64,000 nucleotides of DNA, taken from Globodera rostochiensis (lineage: Eukaryota > Nematoda > Chromadorea > Rhabditida > Heteroderidae). Location: assembly GCA_018350325.1 (NCBI GenBank), contig JAEVLN010000006.1, positions 4,392,056 through 4,456,055 on the forward strand, given 5' to 3'. Of this stretch, positions 53,640 through 64,000 are shown piece by piece. Both the position numbers and the translations under genes were made by a program. Under the pieces are notes generated by a model, which did not search any database, was not told the DNA's origin, and saw nothing but the letters and a program-made list of their open reading frames with translations. How positions within the stretch are numbered: position 1 is the first letter of the stretch; the number at the start of each line of letters is the position of its first letter.

Positions 53640-55333
53640 CTAAATGCCATCGGCGGCACTCTTGAATTTGAAATTGGGGCCAAAATTCGCTTCAACTTTA
53701 TTACCACGTTCATGCAACGTAAAGCATGGAAACAAATCGGCGCCAAAATTGACACACAACCCGTCAGTTTCTGCAACAAAAAAAAATAAAAAAATAAACA
53801 AAACGAAATAAATAAATTGCCTAAAAAGATTTATTAAATCCAAAAATAATGGGCCATCAATTAATTAGATGATCATTAGGGCAGGGATTTATATGCACAT
53901 GCATCAAAATAGTCACAAAAGTACAAAAAAAGTCGCCAAAAATGCCAAAATAGTCACAAAAGTTCAAAAAAGTCGCCAAAAATGCCAAAATAGACCACAA
54001 AAGTTCAAAAAAGTCGCCAAAATATTTGAAAACTTGGAAAGGTATCTCATCAGCAATGAAATGAAGAATTTTGGGGAAATTTTATATTGAATTTGGAAAA
54101 ATTTATATGCATATTTGGCAATTTTTGGTGCATATTTTATGCGCAAATTTCAAGCTTTTATGTGCATATAAATCCCCGCCCTAATGATCATTAAATTAAA
54201 GAAAACAACCCATAAAAGTGATTAAAATGCCCTAAATTTTATTCTTTTTTTTTTTTCTTTCTCACCCAAACGCCGTCCATTTTTTGTGTAAATAATTTGG
54301 CGAGTTGCCAAATCCACACCGCAGCCGATGACGTCACCGACGCCAAATTTGGACTTTCCTTCAATGAAAGGACGTTCATCCCAGTCCTGGGAACATCCCT
54401 CATCTTTGTGGCCCCAAAAACTGCCCCAGCTGTCATATGCGTAAGTGCCTTCTTCAAATCCAACACAAACGTCCAATTTCATTTGTTTGGTCGTAAGTCC
54501 AACGTGAATATAGCTAAATAAAGGTAATTGTTTTTTAAAGGAAAAGGCGCTAGGCGAATTGCGCACCACGGAAATATTTTTGAACAAAATTACTGAAATT
54601 ATTATGTTATTTGATACGCTGATTACGAATTCGTCAACAGAAAATAAAATTGAGAATTTAAAGTACATTAAGCCACACTGGCTTGGGGTTCGTTAGGCTT
54701 AGGCCTAAGCAACCTGGCTTGGGGTTCGTTAGGCATAGGCCTAATTTGCAAGCCACCTGGCTTGGGGTTCGTTAGACATAGGCCTAAGCCACCCTGGCTT
54801 GGGGTTCGTTAGGCATAGGCCTAAGCCACCCTGGCTTGGGGTTCGTTAGGCTTAGGCCTAAGCCATTCTGAGCTTAGGGGTTCAATCAGCGCATCAAATC
54901 AAATAACATAATTTCAGACAATTTTGTGTAAAAATATTTTACACAAATTTTGACCCGTGGGTGCGCCATTCTCTTTTTTTTTTGGCGGTGCGCAATTCTC
55001 CATACACCAAAGGAAAATGCTAGCATTTCGAAGCTAATACTATTTATTTATTTAAACTTACTCCTTTTTCTCTAAAATGGTCACTTCGTAGTAAAAAATG
55101 CCCAAATCCTTTTTTGGAATTGGCCGTTCGTCAAGGACAGAACAACACCCTGAAAAGAAGCTGATTTAAAAATGTGTAAACTTTTTACATAAACCATTTT
55201 AATCAAATCACTTTAACAGAATAATGTTTACCCAAATTCTCTCCATTATTTTGAACAATCAATCGTTTGGGCTCAGAGAGCGCGAGTTTCTCGTGACATG
55301 TAGCGGAATCCCATCGATTTTGAAGGGTTAGTC
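53640..55333 (-). CDS. SPRY-domain gene without recognised 5' exons
   Basis: Four phase-consistent exons: 55333-55232 ([17 protein letters not shown]), 55149-55062 ([15 protein letters not shown]), 54513-54266 ([45 protein letters not shown]) and 53770-53640 ([19 protein letters not shown], stop). Together they form a complete SPRY domain with no stop or frameshift. Upstream of 55333 I find neither signal peptide nor coiled-coil exons, only repeats and the BTB/BACK pseudogene. It is either a 5'-truncated copy or has a distant first exon. Its introns hold a hAT-type MITE and a foldback with tandem repeats. Confidence 0.65.
53877..54183. mobile_element. hAT-type MITE in a SPRY intron
   Basis: 307 bp, ends TAGGGCAGGGATTTATATGC / GCATATAAATCCCCGCCCTA, perfect 8-bp target duplication ATGATCAT at 53869-53876 and 54184-54191. 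The interior repeats CAAAAGTTCAAAAAAGTCGC. Confidence 0.9.
54548..55003. mobile_element. Foldback element with tandem-repeat loop
   Basis: Arms: GGCGAATTGCGCACCACGG / GGCGGTGCGCAATTCTCC and AATTATTATGTTATTTGAT / ATCAAATCAAATAACATAAT. The loop (54670-54870) has five copies of a roughly 35-45-bp unit CTGGCTTGGGGTTCGTTAGG plus CATAGGCCTAAGCC. Confidence 0.8.
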
Positions 55334-55928
55334 CTATGGAAATATAATTTTATTTTCAAAGTATTAAATATCATTTCACTTTTTGTGCCCGGTCATTGCA
55401 TAAAAAGTGGCACTTTTTGAAAGTGCGGAATTATTAGAGAGTGTGGAATTATCAGAGAGTGTGGAATTATTTTTCAAACTATTTGGCGGTATGTTCCCAG
55501 GGGCGTATCCAGGGGGGGAGGGGGGGGGTAAGAAAAATGCAATAAACTCCAACAATGCACCTCAAAAGATTAACTTTTCAAATTTTTAAAAAATGCACCA
55601 CTAAAATACAGCTTTTTTCGAAAAAATTCCTTAAGAAAAATGCAATAAACTCCAAAAATGCACCCCCTAAAAATTGACTTTTTTCGAATTAGCCACTCCC
55701 CCCCCTAAAAAAATCGTTAAATGAGGTGGGGAATTACCCCTCTTTTTATGTTTTTTTTTCGTATTATTTTTGGTATTTAGGGTATGCGGAATTATTAGAG
55801 AGTGTGGAATTACAAGAGGTAACACGGTATGCTTTTCACCAAGTTCAAAAGCATATAAAAAATGTGCTTTTTTCAGAAAAAGAATGGCACACAAAAGTTG
55901 TAAAAAATGCACAAGAGAGTTTCTCTCT

Positions 55929-57163
55929 TTAGCGCCTACCCGATTTGGTCGCGGCACGTTCATTAGTTGGGAATTGCAGCGGGTACAACTTGGGCAGAGC
56001 GGCGTTTGGATGAGAATGGTGCACATAAATGCTGATGATCTCGTCTCGTGTCAGCACTCCGGACGGAACTGTCAAAAGTAAAATCAACGGAATTTTGGAG
56101 TCTGAATTATGGAAAAAGCTTAGATAAATTTGGCATTTTAAAATTCAAAAATTCAAATCCAATGGATAATGCTACCAATATTCTCAGTAAAATCTTTTTG
56201 AGGAATGAGCGGAAAACAAATTTTGAAAAGTGCCGGGCCGAGCATTGCGCGTCTATTCGCCGCCGAACGCTTTTTCCCATTTTGACGGCATTTTTCGTCC
56301 GCCCAGCGAAGTGCCTAATTATTTTAAAGGCTAAATATTAATATAAAAACAAATAAAAAATCATTCCAATTTGTTATAATTTTTAAATTTACGGCATTCC
56401 AAATTGCAATTTCTTCGTTGATCATCAACTCGTCACGGTGAATTTCACACAATAATTTTTGATAATTTGCAAAAATGCTTTCGAGAAGATCAAGGCGTCC
56501 ACATTCACATCGATGTGCTCCAAACAACGGCGAGCAAAGTCCCGAAATTTAATTAAACTATAATTATATTTAATATTTATACATATTATTACTAGAGACC
56601 GGATTTTTAGAGACTAAAACCCCCCTAAAATAGGGCCTAAAAATGTGCTAAAATGCCTAAATCCAGGCAATTTTTGTATGAAAACCTTTAAAATCCATCT
56701 CAAAAGTCGAAATAGGGATTTAATTCAAAAATTTTTCGAAATTAATGCTATTTCCGTGCTTCTCTCTAAAATTTATTTAAATTTTTTTATTATTATTTTT
56801 TGGTTACAATTTGCCCCCCCCCCACCTCTTCTCCAAGAAAGCGAGTCTGGGCAAACGCGAAGAAAACATTGTTTAGTTCCGATATGGGAAAGTTCAGACA
56901 TGAATCGACAAGTTCAGGAAGATCATATTTTTTAGCTTAAATTCAAAATTTAACTAAATTTAAAAATTCATAAATTGTGACCCGCATAAAGCACAGCGAT
57001 TGCATTGTCCCCGTTCAGCCCGCTCACATCGTCCGCATAAATGAAGCTGAGCATCGCCTTGAACGCCCCCACCTCCACGTCCGGCACCTCCATAAACGTC
57101 CGCCCCATTGCTCGTGTCCAGCAAATGCTTCATACGGCCAACCGAAGAATTTCGTTTTGGCAT
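55929..57163 (-). pseudogene. BTB/BACK-domain gene, pseudogene
   Basis: Minus strand. It starts MPKRNSSVGRMKHLLDTSNG (57163), then the BTB core is deleted and the frame shifts into FKAMLSFIYADDVSGLNGDN, the end of a BTB domain. After an intron the BACK domain follows: ARRCLEHIDVNVDALIFSKA, then a one-base shift to KLLCEIHRDELMINEEIAIW, then ALRWADEKCRQNGKKRSAAN with GPALFKICFPLIPQKDF, and finally [20 protein letters not shown] with [10 protein letters not shown] and a stop at 55929. BTB/BACK proteins act as adaptors for Cullin-3 ubiquitin ligases and are a large family in cyst and root-knot nematodes. At least three breaks make this copy non-functional. Confidence 0.8.
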
Positions 57164-57285
57164 TTCACAAAATTATATTTTTAAACCCGTCTGAAAAAAA
57201 AGAATTTAGAAATTAATCTTTGCCCGCAGAAATGGTAAGTTACGTTGGAATACGCTGTAGTCAAACATGGTCAGGTACCGTATAT

Positions 57286-58134
57286 ACTCTTTTAATTACC
57301 CATGAGTAATTAATATTCAACCTCTCCCGAGAGGGGGTAATTATTAGAGTGGGGATAATTATTTTTTCAACCTATTTTTTCACAAAAATATTAACAAATT
57401 TGCAATTTTTGCGCAAAATTTGTAACAATATTTGGACAGTTTTGATCTCTGGCAAACTCCTGATAAAAATAGAAATGTTATTGTAACTTTAACAAAAAAA
57501 AAAAATTCCGAATTTTACCTAATTTATTCTTTCGTAGGATATGAAGATCTTTCACAAAAAGGATTGGAATGCCAAAATTTAAAAAATGCTTCAAAGTGTG
57601 TAGTCCAGGGATGTGCTCTGGTCACCTTTTTAAAACCAGAATTCTGGTGCCCAAAATGCCCAGAATTTCTGATAAATCAGAACAGAACAGAGCACGCAAA
57701 GATTACGGCGCCATGCAGTTTGGGCACCGGGCAAAATGCCAAAAATTGTTTGAATTCGAGTAGGGCACCGGGCAAAATGCCAAAAATTGTTTGAATTCGA
57801 GTAGGGCACCGGGCAAAATGCCAAAAATTGTTTGAATTCGAGTACGGGATTCGAAATTGGTCCAAAAGAAGGGCACATTTGGATTTGTAGAACTCAAAAC
57901 CCCACTAAAAACACGCCTTGTATAGCTGTTAAAACAATTTTATTTTTTGGAAAAATCTGGAGGATCAACCCGGCTTTACCCAGTGGAAAAGAAGTGATAC
58001 ATTTTTGATTTAAAATTTTATATGTATGGGGAAGAGGTAATTATTAGAGTGGGGGGGGGGGGGGGTAATTATTTTTAACCTCTCCCGAGAGGGGCTAATT
58101 ATTAGAGAGAGTGTAATTAAAAGAATATATACGG
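57286..58134. mobile_element. Inverted-repeat element with TACCGTATAT ends
   Basis: Left TACCGTATATACTCTTTTAA and TTACC; right GTAATTAAAAGAATATATAC and GGTA. Internal direct copies of CAACCTCTCCCGAGAGGGG with GTAATTATTAGAGTG are at both sides (57320 and 58078). It might belong to a TA-target family, but the duplication is not clear. Similar AATTATTAGAGAGTGTGGAA words are at 55.43-55.46 and 55.79-55.81 kb. Confidence 0.6.
57722..57845. repeat. 40-42-bp tandem repeat, three copies
   Basis: GGGCACCGGGCAAAATGCCA followed by AAAATTGTTTGAATTCGAGTA repeats three times. Confidence 0.88.
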
Positions 58135-58784
58135 TAATTGTATTCATCAACAAAATTATAAAATTTATCAAAAAAACAAAACGGGTCGACGGCGAAAGAG
58201 AACGAATGAAAACGAACAAAATAGGGAAAGTTGGGGGGGGGGGTGCATTTTTGGTTTGAAAATGTTTTGTTTTTTAAGTGTACATTTTTTGTTTTAACTG
58301 CACTTTTCTTAAGAAATTTTCTGGAAAAATGCCTAAAATATTGCATTTTTTCATTAAATTTTTGGGAAAAAGTGCCAAAATAGGGACTAAAAATTCAAAC
58401 ACGGCGAAATAGAGATTTATTCTCAAAAATGCCAAAATAATATTTATATGGATTAAAAAAGTCGCTCTAATTCTAAATTTTCTTGGCGACGCCTATCGGC
58501 ACCGCCGACCACAATTTTTTTTTTTTTTTTGTTAACAAATGAATATTTAATCGTTTTGAATGAACTTACATAATAAATATTTGAATTGACTTCCTAAAAA
58601 CGGGGGAAAGACATTCTCACGTTTGGCAATTAATCTTCTTTTTATCACAAATTTGATGTTCATGGGTGAGTGAGATGTCAAAGTTCCTGAAATGGTTTAT
58701 AAATAACTTTTCCTCCAATATCTAATGAAAAAAAATGTCTGTTATTGCTAAAACTACCATATAATTTGAAAATTTCAATGAACT
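58135..58784. other. Intergenic with part of the family upstream block
   Basis: 58.56-58.65 kb (TAATAAATATTTGAATTGAC, AAAACGGGGGAAAGACATTC) resembles the upstream block of the coiled-coil family. Otherwise no feature. Confidence 0.4.
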
Positions 58785-59998
58785 TTAAAACTTTATGCCA
58801 TTTTTTGACCAAAGTACAGCAAATTCAAATTGACTTTATGTCATTTTTTGACCAAAGTACAGAAAATTCAAATTGACTTTATGTCATTTTTTGACCAAAG
58901 TACAGAAAATTCAAATTGACTTTATGTCATTTTTTGACCAAAGTACAGAAAATTCAAATTGACTTTATGTCATTTTTTGACCAAAGTACAGCAAATTCAA
59001 ATTGACTTTATGTCATTTTTTGACCAAAGTACAGCAAATTCAAATTGACTTTATGTCATTTTTTGACCAAAGTACAGCAAATTCAAATTGACTTTATGTC
59101 ATTTTTTGACCAAAGTACAGAAAATTCAAATTGACTTTATGTCATTTTTTGACCAAAGTACAGAAAATTCAATTGACTTTATGTCATTTTTTGACCAAAG
59201 TACAGAAAATTCAAATTGACTTTATGTCATTTTTTGACCAAAGTATACAGCAAATTCAAATTGACTTATGTCATTTTTTGACCAAAGTACAGAAAATTCA
59301 AATTGACTTTATGTCATTTTTTGACCAAAGTACAGAAAATTCAAATTGACTTTATGTCATTTTTTGACCAAAGTACAGAAAATTCAAATTGACTTTATGT
59401 CATTTTTTGACCAAAGTACAGAAAATTCAAATTGACTTTATGTCATTTTTTGACCAAAGTACAGCAAATTCAAATTGACTTTATGTCATTTTTTGACCAA
59501 AGTACAGAAAATTCAAATTGACTTTATGTCATTTTTTGACCAAAGTACAGCAAATTCAAATTGACTTTATGTCATTTTTTGACCAAAGTACAGCAAATTC
59601 AAATTGACTTTATGTCATTTTTTGACCAAAGTACAGAAAATTCAAATTGACTTTATGTCATTTTTTGACCAAAGTACAGCAAATTCAAATTGACTTTATG
59701 TCATTTTTTGACCAAAGTACAGCAAATTCAAATTGACTTTATGTCATTTTTTGACCAAAGTACAGCAAATTCAAATTGACTTTATGTCATTTTTTGACCA
59801 AAGTACAGCAAATTCAAATTGACTTTATGTCATTTTTTGACCAAAGTACAGAAAATTCAAATTGACTTTATGTCATTTTTTGACCAAAGTACAGCAAATT
59901 CAAATTGACTTTATGTCATTTTTTGACCAAAGTACAGCAAATTCAAATTGACTTTATGTCATTTTTTGACCAAAGTACAGCAAATTCAAATTGACTTA
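58785..59998. repeat. 43-bp minisatellite, about 28 copies
   Basis: Unit TGACTTTATGTCATTTTTTG plus ACCAAAGTACAG(A/C)AAATTCAAAT. Units are nearly identical apart from an A/C variant and a few 1-2-bp indels (near 59169, 59244 and 59266). There are no unique spacers, so it is not a CRISPR-like array. It sits within the upstream region of the 60.5-kb gene. Confidence 0.95.
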
Positions 59999-60049
59999 AT
60001 TTATTTTATATTTATTAAATTCCCATCACAACTTTGAGCCGTCCGTCCG

Positions 60050-60491
60050 TCCGTCTGTCGGTCGTCTCTCCCCGTTTGTTGGCTTGAGTTGGGTCACCAT
60101 TTTGCTCCAAGCAAATCAGAAATAAATTCTTTTCTATAAATAAAGAATAATCCCCACACACCGAAACATTACATTTGTAATCATTCAAAAATCACTTTAA
60201 AAATAGTTAAATAAATATTAAAGATTTTCCTTTTTGTAGACTAAACAATTGAAACCCCGTCCCAGGCCCCGCAAATTTGGGTTATTTTTTGGGAGTTTAC
60301 CCCGACCCCGACATTGTCACCCCAGAAAAACTCCGACCCCGCAATTCTATACCCCCGACCTCGGGGTTACCTCATTTAAAACTGTTAATAAAAAGACTAA
60401 AAATATTTCGATTTATTCTTTTTTTTATGTTTAGCTTTTCTTTTTTGTGCTATAAAAATTGTACGCCAATAAAATAACAGTTTATTTTATC
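60050..60491 (+). promoter_or_regulatory. Upstream region of the 60.5-kb gene
   Basis: TTGGGTCACCATTTTGCTCC and TCTATAAATAAAGAATAATC correspond to the family block of copies A-D. A short CCCCGACCCCG island (60.25-60.37 kb) looks like a fragment of the MITE at 7095. Confidence 0.5.
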
Positions 60492-63400
60492 ATGTCAATT
60501 TCTACCGGATTAACACCAGAACTCACGCACGAAGAAGCTATGGGTAAGGATTTAAATACCCCAAATTTTGTTTGTTAATTTACGTTTGAAATTTATGTTA
60601 ATTTGTTTTAAAATTGCAGTTAAATAATACCCCAAATTTTATTTGTTAATTTGCTTTTTAAATTTATATAATTTTCAGAAATTTTGTGGACGTTTTATTT
60701 CCATAAGGAGCCGGCTGAGCAAATGCGACTTTTGCGTGCCAGAATTGCCGAGTTGGAGCGACGACAGAGAGCAAATTCGCCAACCTTAAGTGCCACAAGT
60801 TTCGATTTTGTGACGCACGGAAATGGTAAAATCAAATTCATTTTCTTAATAATAATTAATTCAAAATTCTTAAAAATGTGCAGAATATGAGTTTTTAACC
60901 CTATTAATGAATACAAACTGCAAAAATAATTCTATCCTAAACACGAGATTATTTTTTAAATATTAAATTTATTTTTCGAGTTTTCAGAATTGAACGAAGA
61001 CGACAATTTGGACACCGAAAATGAAATTGAAGAGAATAATAATGATGATGGGTCAAATGCAGCAGATGAGGACGACGGTGGACTCGCAACTCCGGACGAA
61101 TTGGTAGTGTTTTGTTGGAATCGGAGAATGGCATTTAAAAAAGTGCCAATGTTTGACAATTGTAAAAAGCTCTCAAAATATTTAAACCCGGGGTGCCCCA
61201 ACTGTCCTTATTTATAAGATTTGTCCTTATTTGAGGCCTCCGTCCTTATTTTTTGAATTTTATGAAGATTTCAAATATTTTAAACCAGAGCGAATTTTTA
61301 AAAATTTATTGCATTTTTAAACATTTGGTAAATTGTCCTTATGTTTGTCATCAAAATCTTATTGTTGTCTTTCCATGTCCTTATTTCGCCCAAATTTTTG
61401 TTGGCACCCCCTGATTTAAACTAGAATAGGCCGGGACAGGCATTTTGGGGAAAACCGGGATTTTAAAGGGGGAAATTCAGTCCTAAAATTGGACAGTTCA
61501 GTACCTGCTTTCTCTGCAGGCTTTCCAAGCGAATGTTGCCGAGTTGGAGCAGGAACAACAGCAGGAACCGATCGATCAGACGCATCGCCAGCACAACAAC
61601 CAAAATGAACTTTGTGCCCAAATTGCCGAGTTGCGCAAGTTGGTTGCCGAGTTGACCGTGGCACAGAAAGAGCAGGGTAAAGCAATTTGAGATTTTTGGA
61701 ATTTTGTGATAATTTTGAACATTTTTTTTATTCTTTTTCGTTTTCAGTTTCTGTTGAACAGTTTTCGCAAGTGCAGGTAAAGCTGGACGAGTTGGAACAG
61801 CGTCAAAAGAATGACCAAATGGAATTAAATCGCAAAATGAACGGTAACATTTTAATTGCCAATTTCTACTTAATGATAATAATAATAATTGTACATCTTT
61901 TTGTTAATATTTTTCAATAATTTTTCTTAAATTTCAAACAGATGAGAATTTGTTGTAAAGAATGGAGTCCCAAAATGTCTATTTTTTAAACTAAAAAGGC
62001 ACACCTAAAAAGGACTTTTCTTGGACCAAAATGCACCCCCAAAAGATGCGGGCCAAATTTAATTATTAATTCAAAAATTCGCTTCGGATTTTTCTCATTT
62101 TAAATATCAGATAAAATATTATGAAAATCCACTGAAAATCCAAAAAAAAAATTGCGCACATTTTAATTTTAAAAATATTTTTAGGATTGATTCCCCAAAA
62201 TCGTTGGGACCCGCTTGCGTGTCACAAGGACCTTTCGCTGTTTTGGTCCAATGGATTGATTATCGAACACAATGGACAGTGTTTTAATGGTAAATAAATA
62301 AAACTCAATTTTATTTTAAAGTTTTGGCGGAATTTATTTAATTTCAAATTGACGGTACTCAATTTCAGTACTCAATTTTCAGGCGATCGCTTTTACTTTG
62401 ACGACCGTTGCACGGGATATTCAGCGCGCTCTGTGCTCGCTAAATGGCCAATCCCAAAAAATCATTTTGGCATTTTTTATTACGAAGTGGCGATCATCAG
62501 CAAAGATGTGCAGTAAGTGTTGGGGAGAATTTGTTCAATTAATTAATATTAAAACTAAAAATGTTTTAAATATGTACATTTTAAATAATAATCACAAAAG
62601 TTGAGTTTTATGTTTAGCGATGTGTTCGTCGGACTGGCAACCAAACAAATGGCATTAGACGGTTGTGTTGGACAATACAAAGGCACCTACGCGTACGGAA
62701 GCTGTGGCATTTTTGCTGGTCATAATGCCATTGAAGACGGTCGTCGTCATCGCACTGATTATTATAATGTTCCAAACGCTGCTTTTGGGTGGGTAAAAAT
62801 GTTTGATTTGGGAGTATATTTTTGATCAATTATTTTGGGTGATCAGCCCGTCCCTCCATTAAACGAATATTGGAGCTCAAAACCTTTGCAATTCTGTCTC
62901 AGCTTTAGGCTGAACGGGACGGGGATTTTGGGAAGGTTCGGGACCAAAAATATGTTCAAAAACGGAACTATAGACTAAATAAAGAATTATAAATTAATGG
63001 GACCATTTAAGGGGAGGTTTGAAAAAAAACGGAACCATTGCAATCCCAAAATGAAAATTTCAGTCTTCGATTCTCGCTTAATTCCAATTTAGTCCTCAAC
63101 TTTTTGTTGTCGGATAAAACAGTTTGCAAATTTTAGGCCTGCTAAATCCCCAATGGGCTGGATGATGCCGTGGCAGGACCATTATGGAGGCGGCGGCTTC
63201 CCTTGCGCGTACGGAAGCAATGGCACTTTTTCGGGGAATGGCACTTTTTCGGGCGATGGCACTTTTTCGGGTCACAATGCTTGGCGCCAATTGTTTGCTC
63301 GTCGCGCCTACAGCGAAGGAAAGGCCAAATTTGCCAAAGGCGACGTCGTCGGCTGCGGCGTCAATTTGGCAACACGCCAAATAATTTACACAAAAAATGG

Positions 63401-63921
63401 GCAGCGTTTGGGTGAGAGAAAGACAGCAAAAAAGAGCGGAGGAATAAAGGGGGCAATTTATTCTTAAACAAGTGTACTGTTTGTAGGGATGCTCGAGACT
63501 TGAAACTTATCGAGACTCGAGGCCGAAAAATGAACTCGAGATCGAAACCAAAAAAAAACGAGAAATTTTTCGAGTCAAGACTCGAGACTCTCGAGTCAAA
63601 AAATTTCTCGGTTTTTTTGGGTCTCGGAGTCATTTTTGGTCTTCTCGAGTCTCGTAGTCGGTTCTCGGGTTTTGGGTCTCGGTGCCATTTCTCGGTCTCG
63701 AGTCTCGGTGCTATTTCTCGGTCTCGAGTCTCGGTGCCATTTCAGGACTCTTTGTCGGCAAATGCTTTGCATTTTAATTGCTTTAACCATTTTCAGACAC
63801 GGCCAATTTATTCGTCGACTCTTTCGATTTGTTTCCGTGTGTTACGCTGCTCTTTCCTGGCGCCAAAATCGAAGCGAACTTTGGGCCAAACTTCAAATTC
63901 AACGTTGCCCTTGAGATTTAA
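60492..63921 (+). CDS. Coiled-coil plus SPRY protein with a duplicated SPRY segment
   Basis: Ten exons, about 465 residues. It starts [17 protein letters not shown] (60492-60543). Next come [12 protein letters not shown] with a short coiled coil, an acidic exon ([13 protein letters not shown]), further coiled coil ([31 protein letters not shown]), and the SPRY exons: [28 protein letters not shown] and [19 protein letters not shown] with [13 protein letters not shown], then a second exon with [14 protein letters not shown], three tandem NGTFSG-type hexapeptides and [24 protein letters not shown], and finally [11 protein letters not shown] with [11 protein letters not shown]. All phases agree. 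The strand pair ending in GHNA therefore occurs twice, on either side of an intron (about 62791-63137). No signal peptide. The gene appears intact. Confidence 0.75.
63480..63795. repeat. CTCGAGTCTCGG-word island in the last intron
   Basis: Begins TAGGGATGCTCGAGACTTG, like a hAT-type terminus, and continues with GTCTCGGTGCCATTTCTCGG words. The right terminus and target duplication were not found. Confidence 0.55.
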
Positions 63922-64000
63922 AAGAAACTGAAAAATGATTTGCTTTTGTTTGGTTTTCGATGAGTTAATATTTAATACCGAAATTTGGCATTTTCTTTTT

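Noticed and set aside
56645..56935. 96-residue open frame (plus)
   Set aside because: It lies in the intron of the BTB/BACK pseudogene on the opposite strand and has no recognisable feature.
58785..59998. CRISPR-like regular array
   Set aside because: Units are contiguous 43-bp tandem repeats without unique spacers, in a eukaryotic genome with introns.

Overview
The window is nuclear DNA of a plant-parasitic nematode, most likely a potato cyst nematode (Globodera or a close relative). The evidence is SPRY-domain genes of the SPRYSEC/RBP type, one of them with a signal peptide and a promoter full of ATGCCA motifs; short AT-rich introns with TTTCAG-like acceptors; a GC-AG intron conserved between paralogues; a decayed BTB/BACK gene; and very dense miniature transposons. 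Nothing is bacterial. I inferred all exon structures by hand from splice signals and continuity of reading frame.

Layout. 1-3.5 kb: a decaying coiled-coil gene (copy A). 4.5-8.3 kb: a six-exon secreted SPRY effector candidate behind a TATA box and eight ATGCCA/TGGCAT motifs, its introns loaded with MITEs. 8.3-16.3 kb: foldback and hAT-like MITEs, a small gene of unknown function, a 302-bp satellite and dispersed repeats. 16.3-19.1 kb (minus): coiled-coil copy B. 20.7-21.5 kb (minus): a small Gly/Ala-rich hydrophobic protein gene.

22,761-32,180 holds the most notable object. It is a 9,420-bp element with long terminal inverted repeats, AG...CT termini and a perfect 6-bp target duplication (GTAGAG), which are the hallmarks of Polinton/Maverick virus-like transposons. 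It encodes an A32-type DNA-packaging ATPase and about seven other genes with short introns: two small upstream ORFs, a lysine-rich protein with a nuclear-localisation-like signal, a RING-like protein, a single-span membrane protein, a nine-exon poly-Q protein with a weak chromo-like segment, and a frame-broken PAZ domain of Argonaute type. I found no protein-primed DNA polymerase, retrovirus-like integrase or recognisable major capsid gene.

32.2-46.7 kb: coiled-coil copy C (minus, first exon split by a hAT MITE), foldbacks, a degenerate probably retroelement-derived coding stretch, and copy D (minus), an apparently intact coiled-coil plus SPRY gene. 47.8-49.3 kb (minus): a protein with a signal peptide and three helix-turn-helix-like repeats. 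50-51.5 kb: a GTCTCGGTATCGA minisatellite. 52.4-58.1 kb: tRNA-like sequences, a SPRY gene without recognisable 5' exons (minus), a BTB/BACK pseudogene (minus) and an inverted-repeat element. 58.8-60 kb: a 43-bp minisatellite inside the 5' region of the last gene. 60.5-63.9 kb: a coiled-coil plus SPRY gene with a duplicated SPRY segment.

The coiled-coil/SPRY paralogues A, B, C, D and the 60.5-kb gene share a 5' exon plan and much of an upstream block, so this is a tandem effector-type family being expanded, broken and remodelled by transposons.
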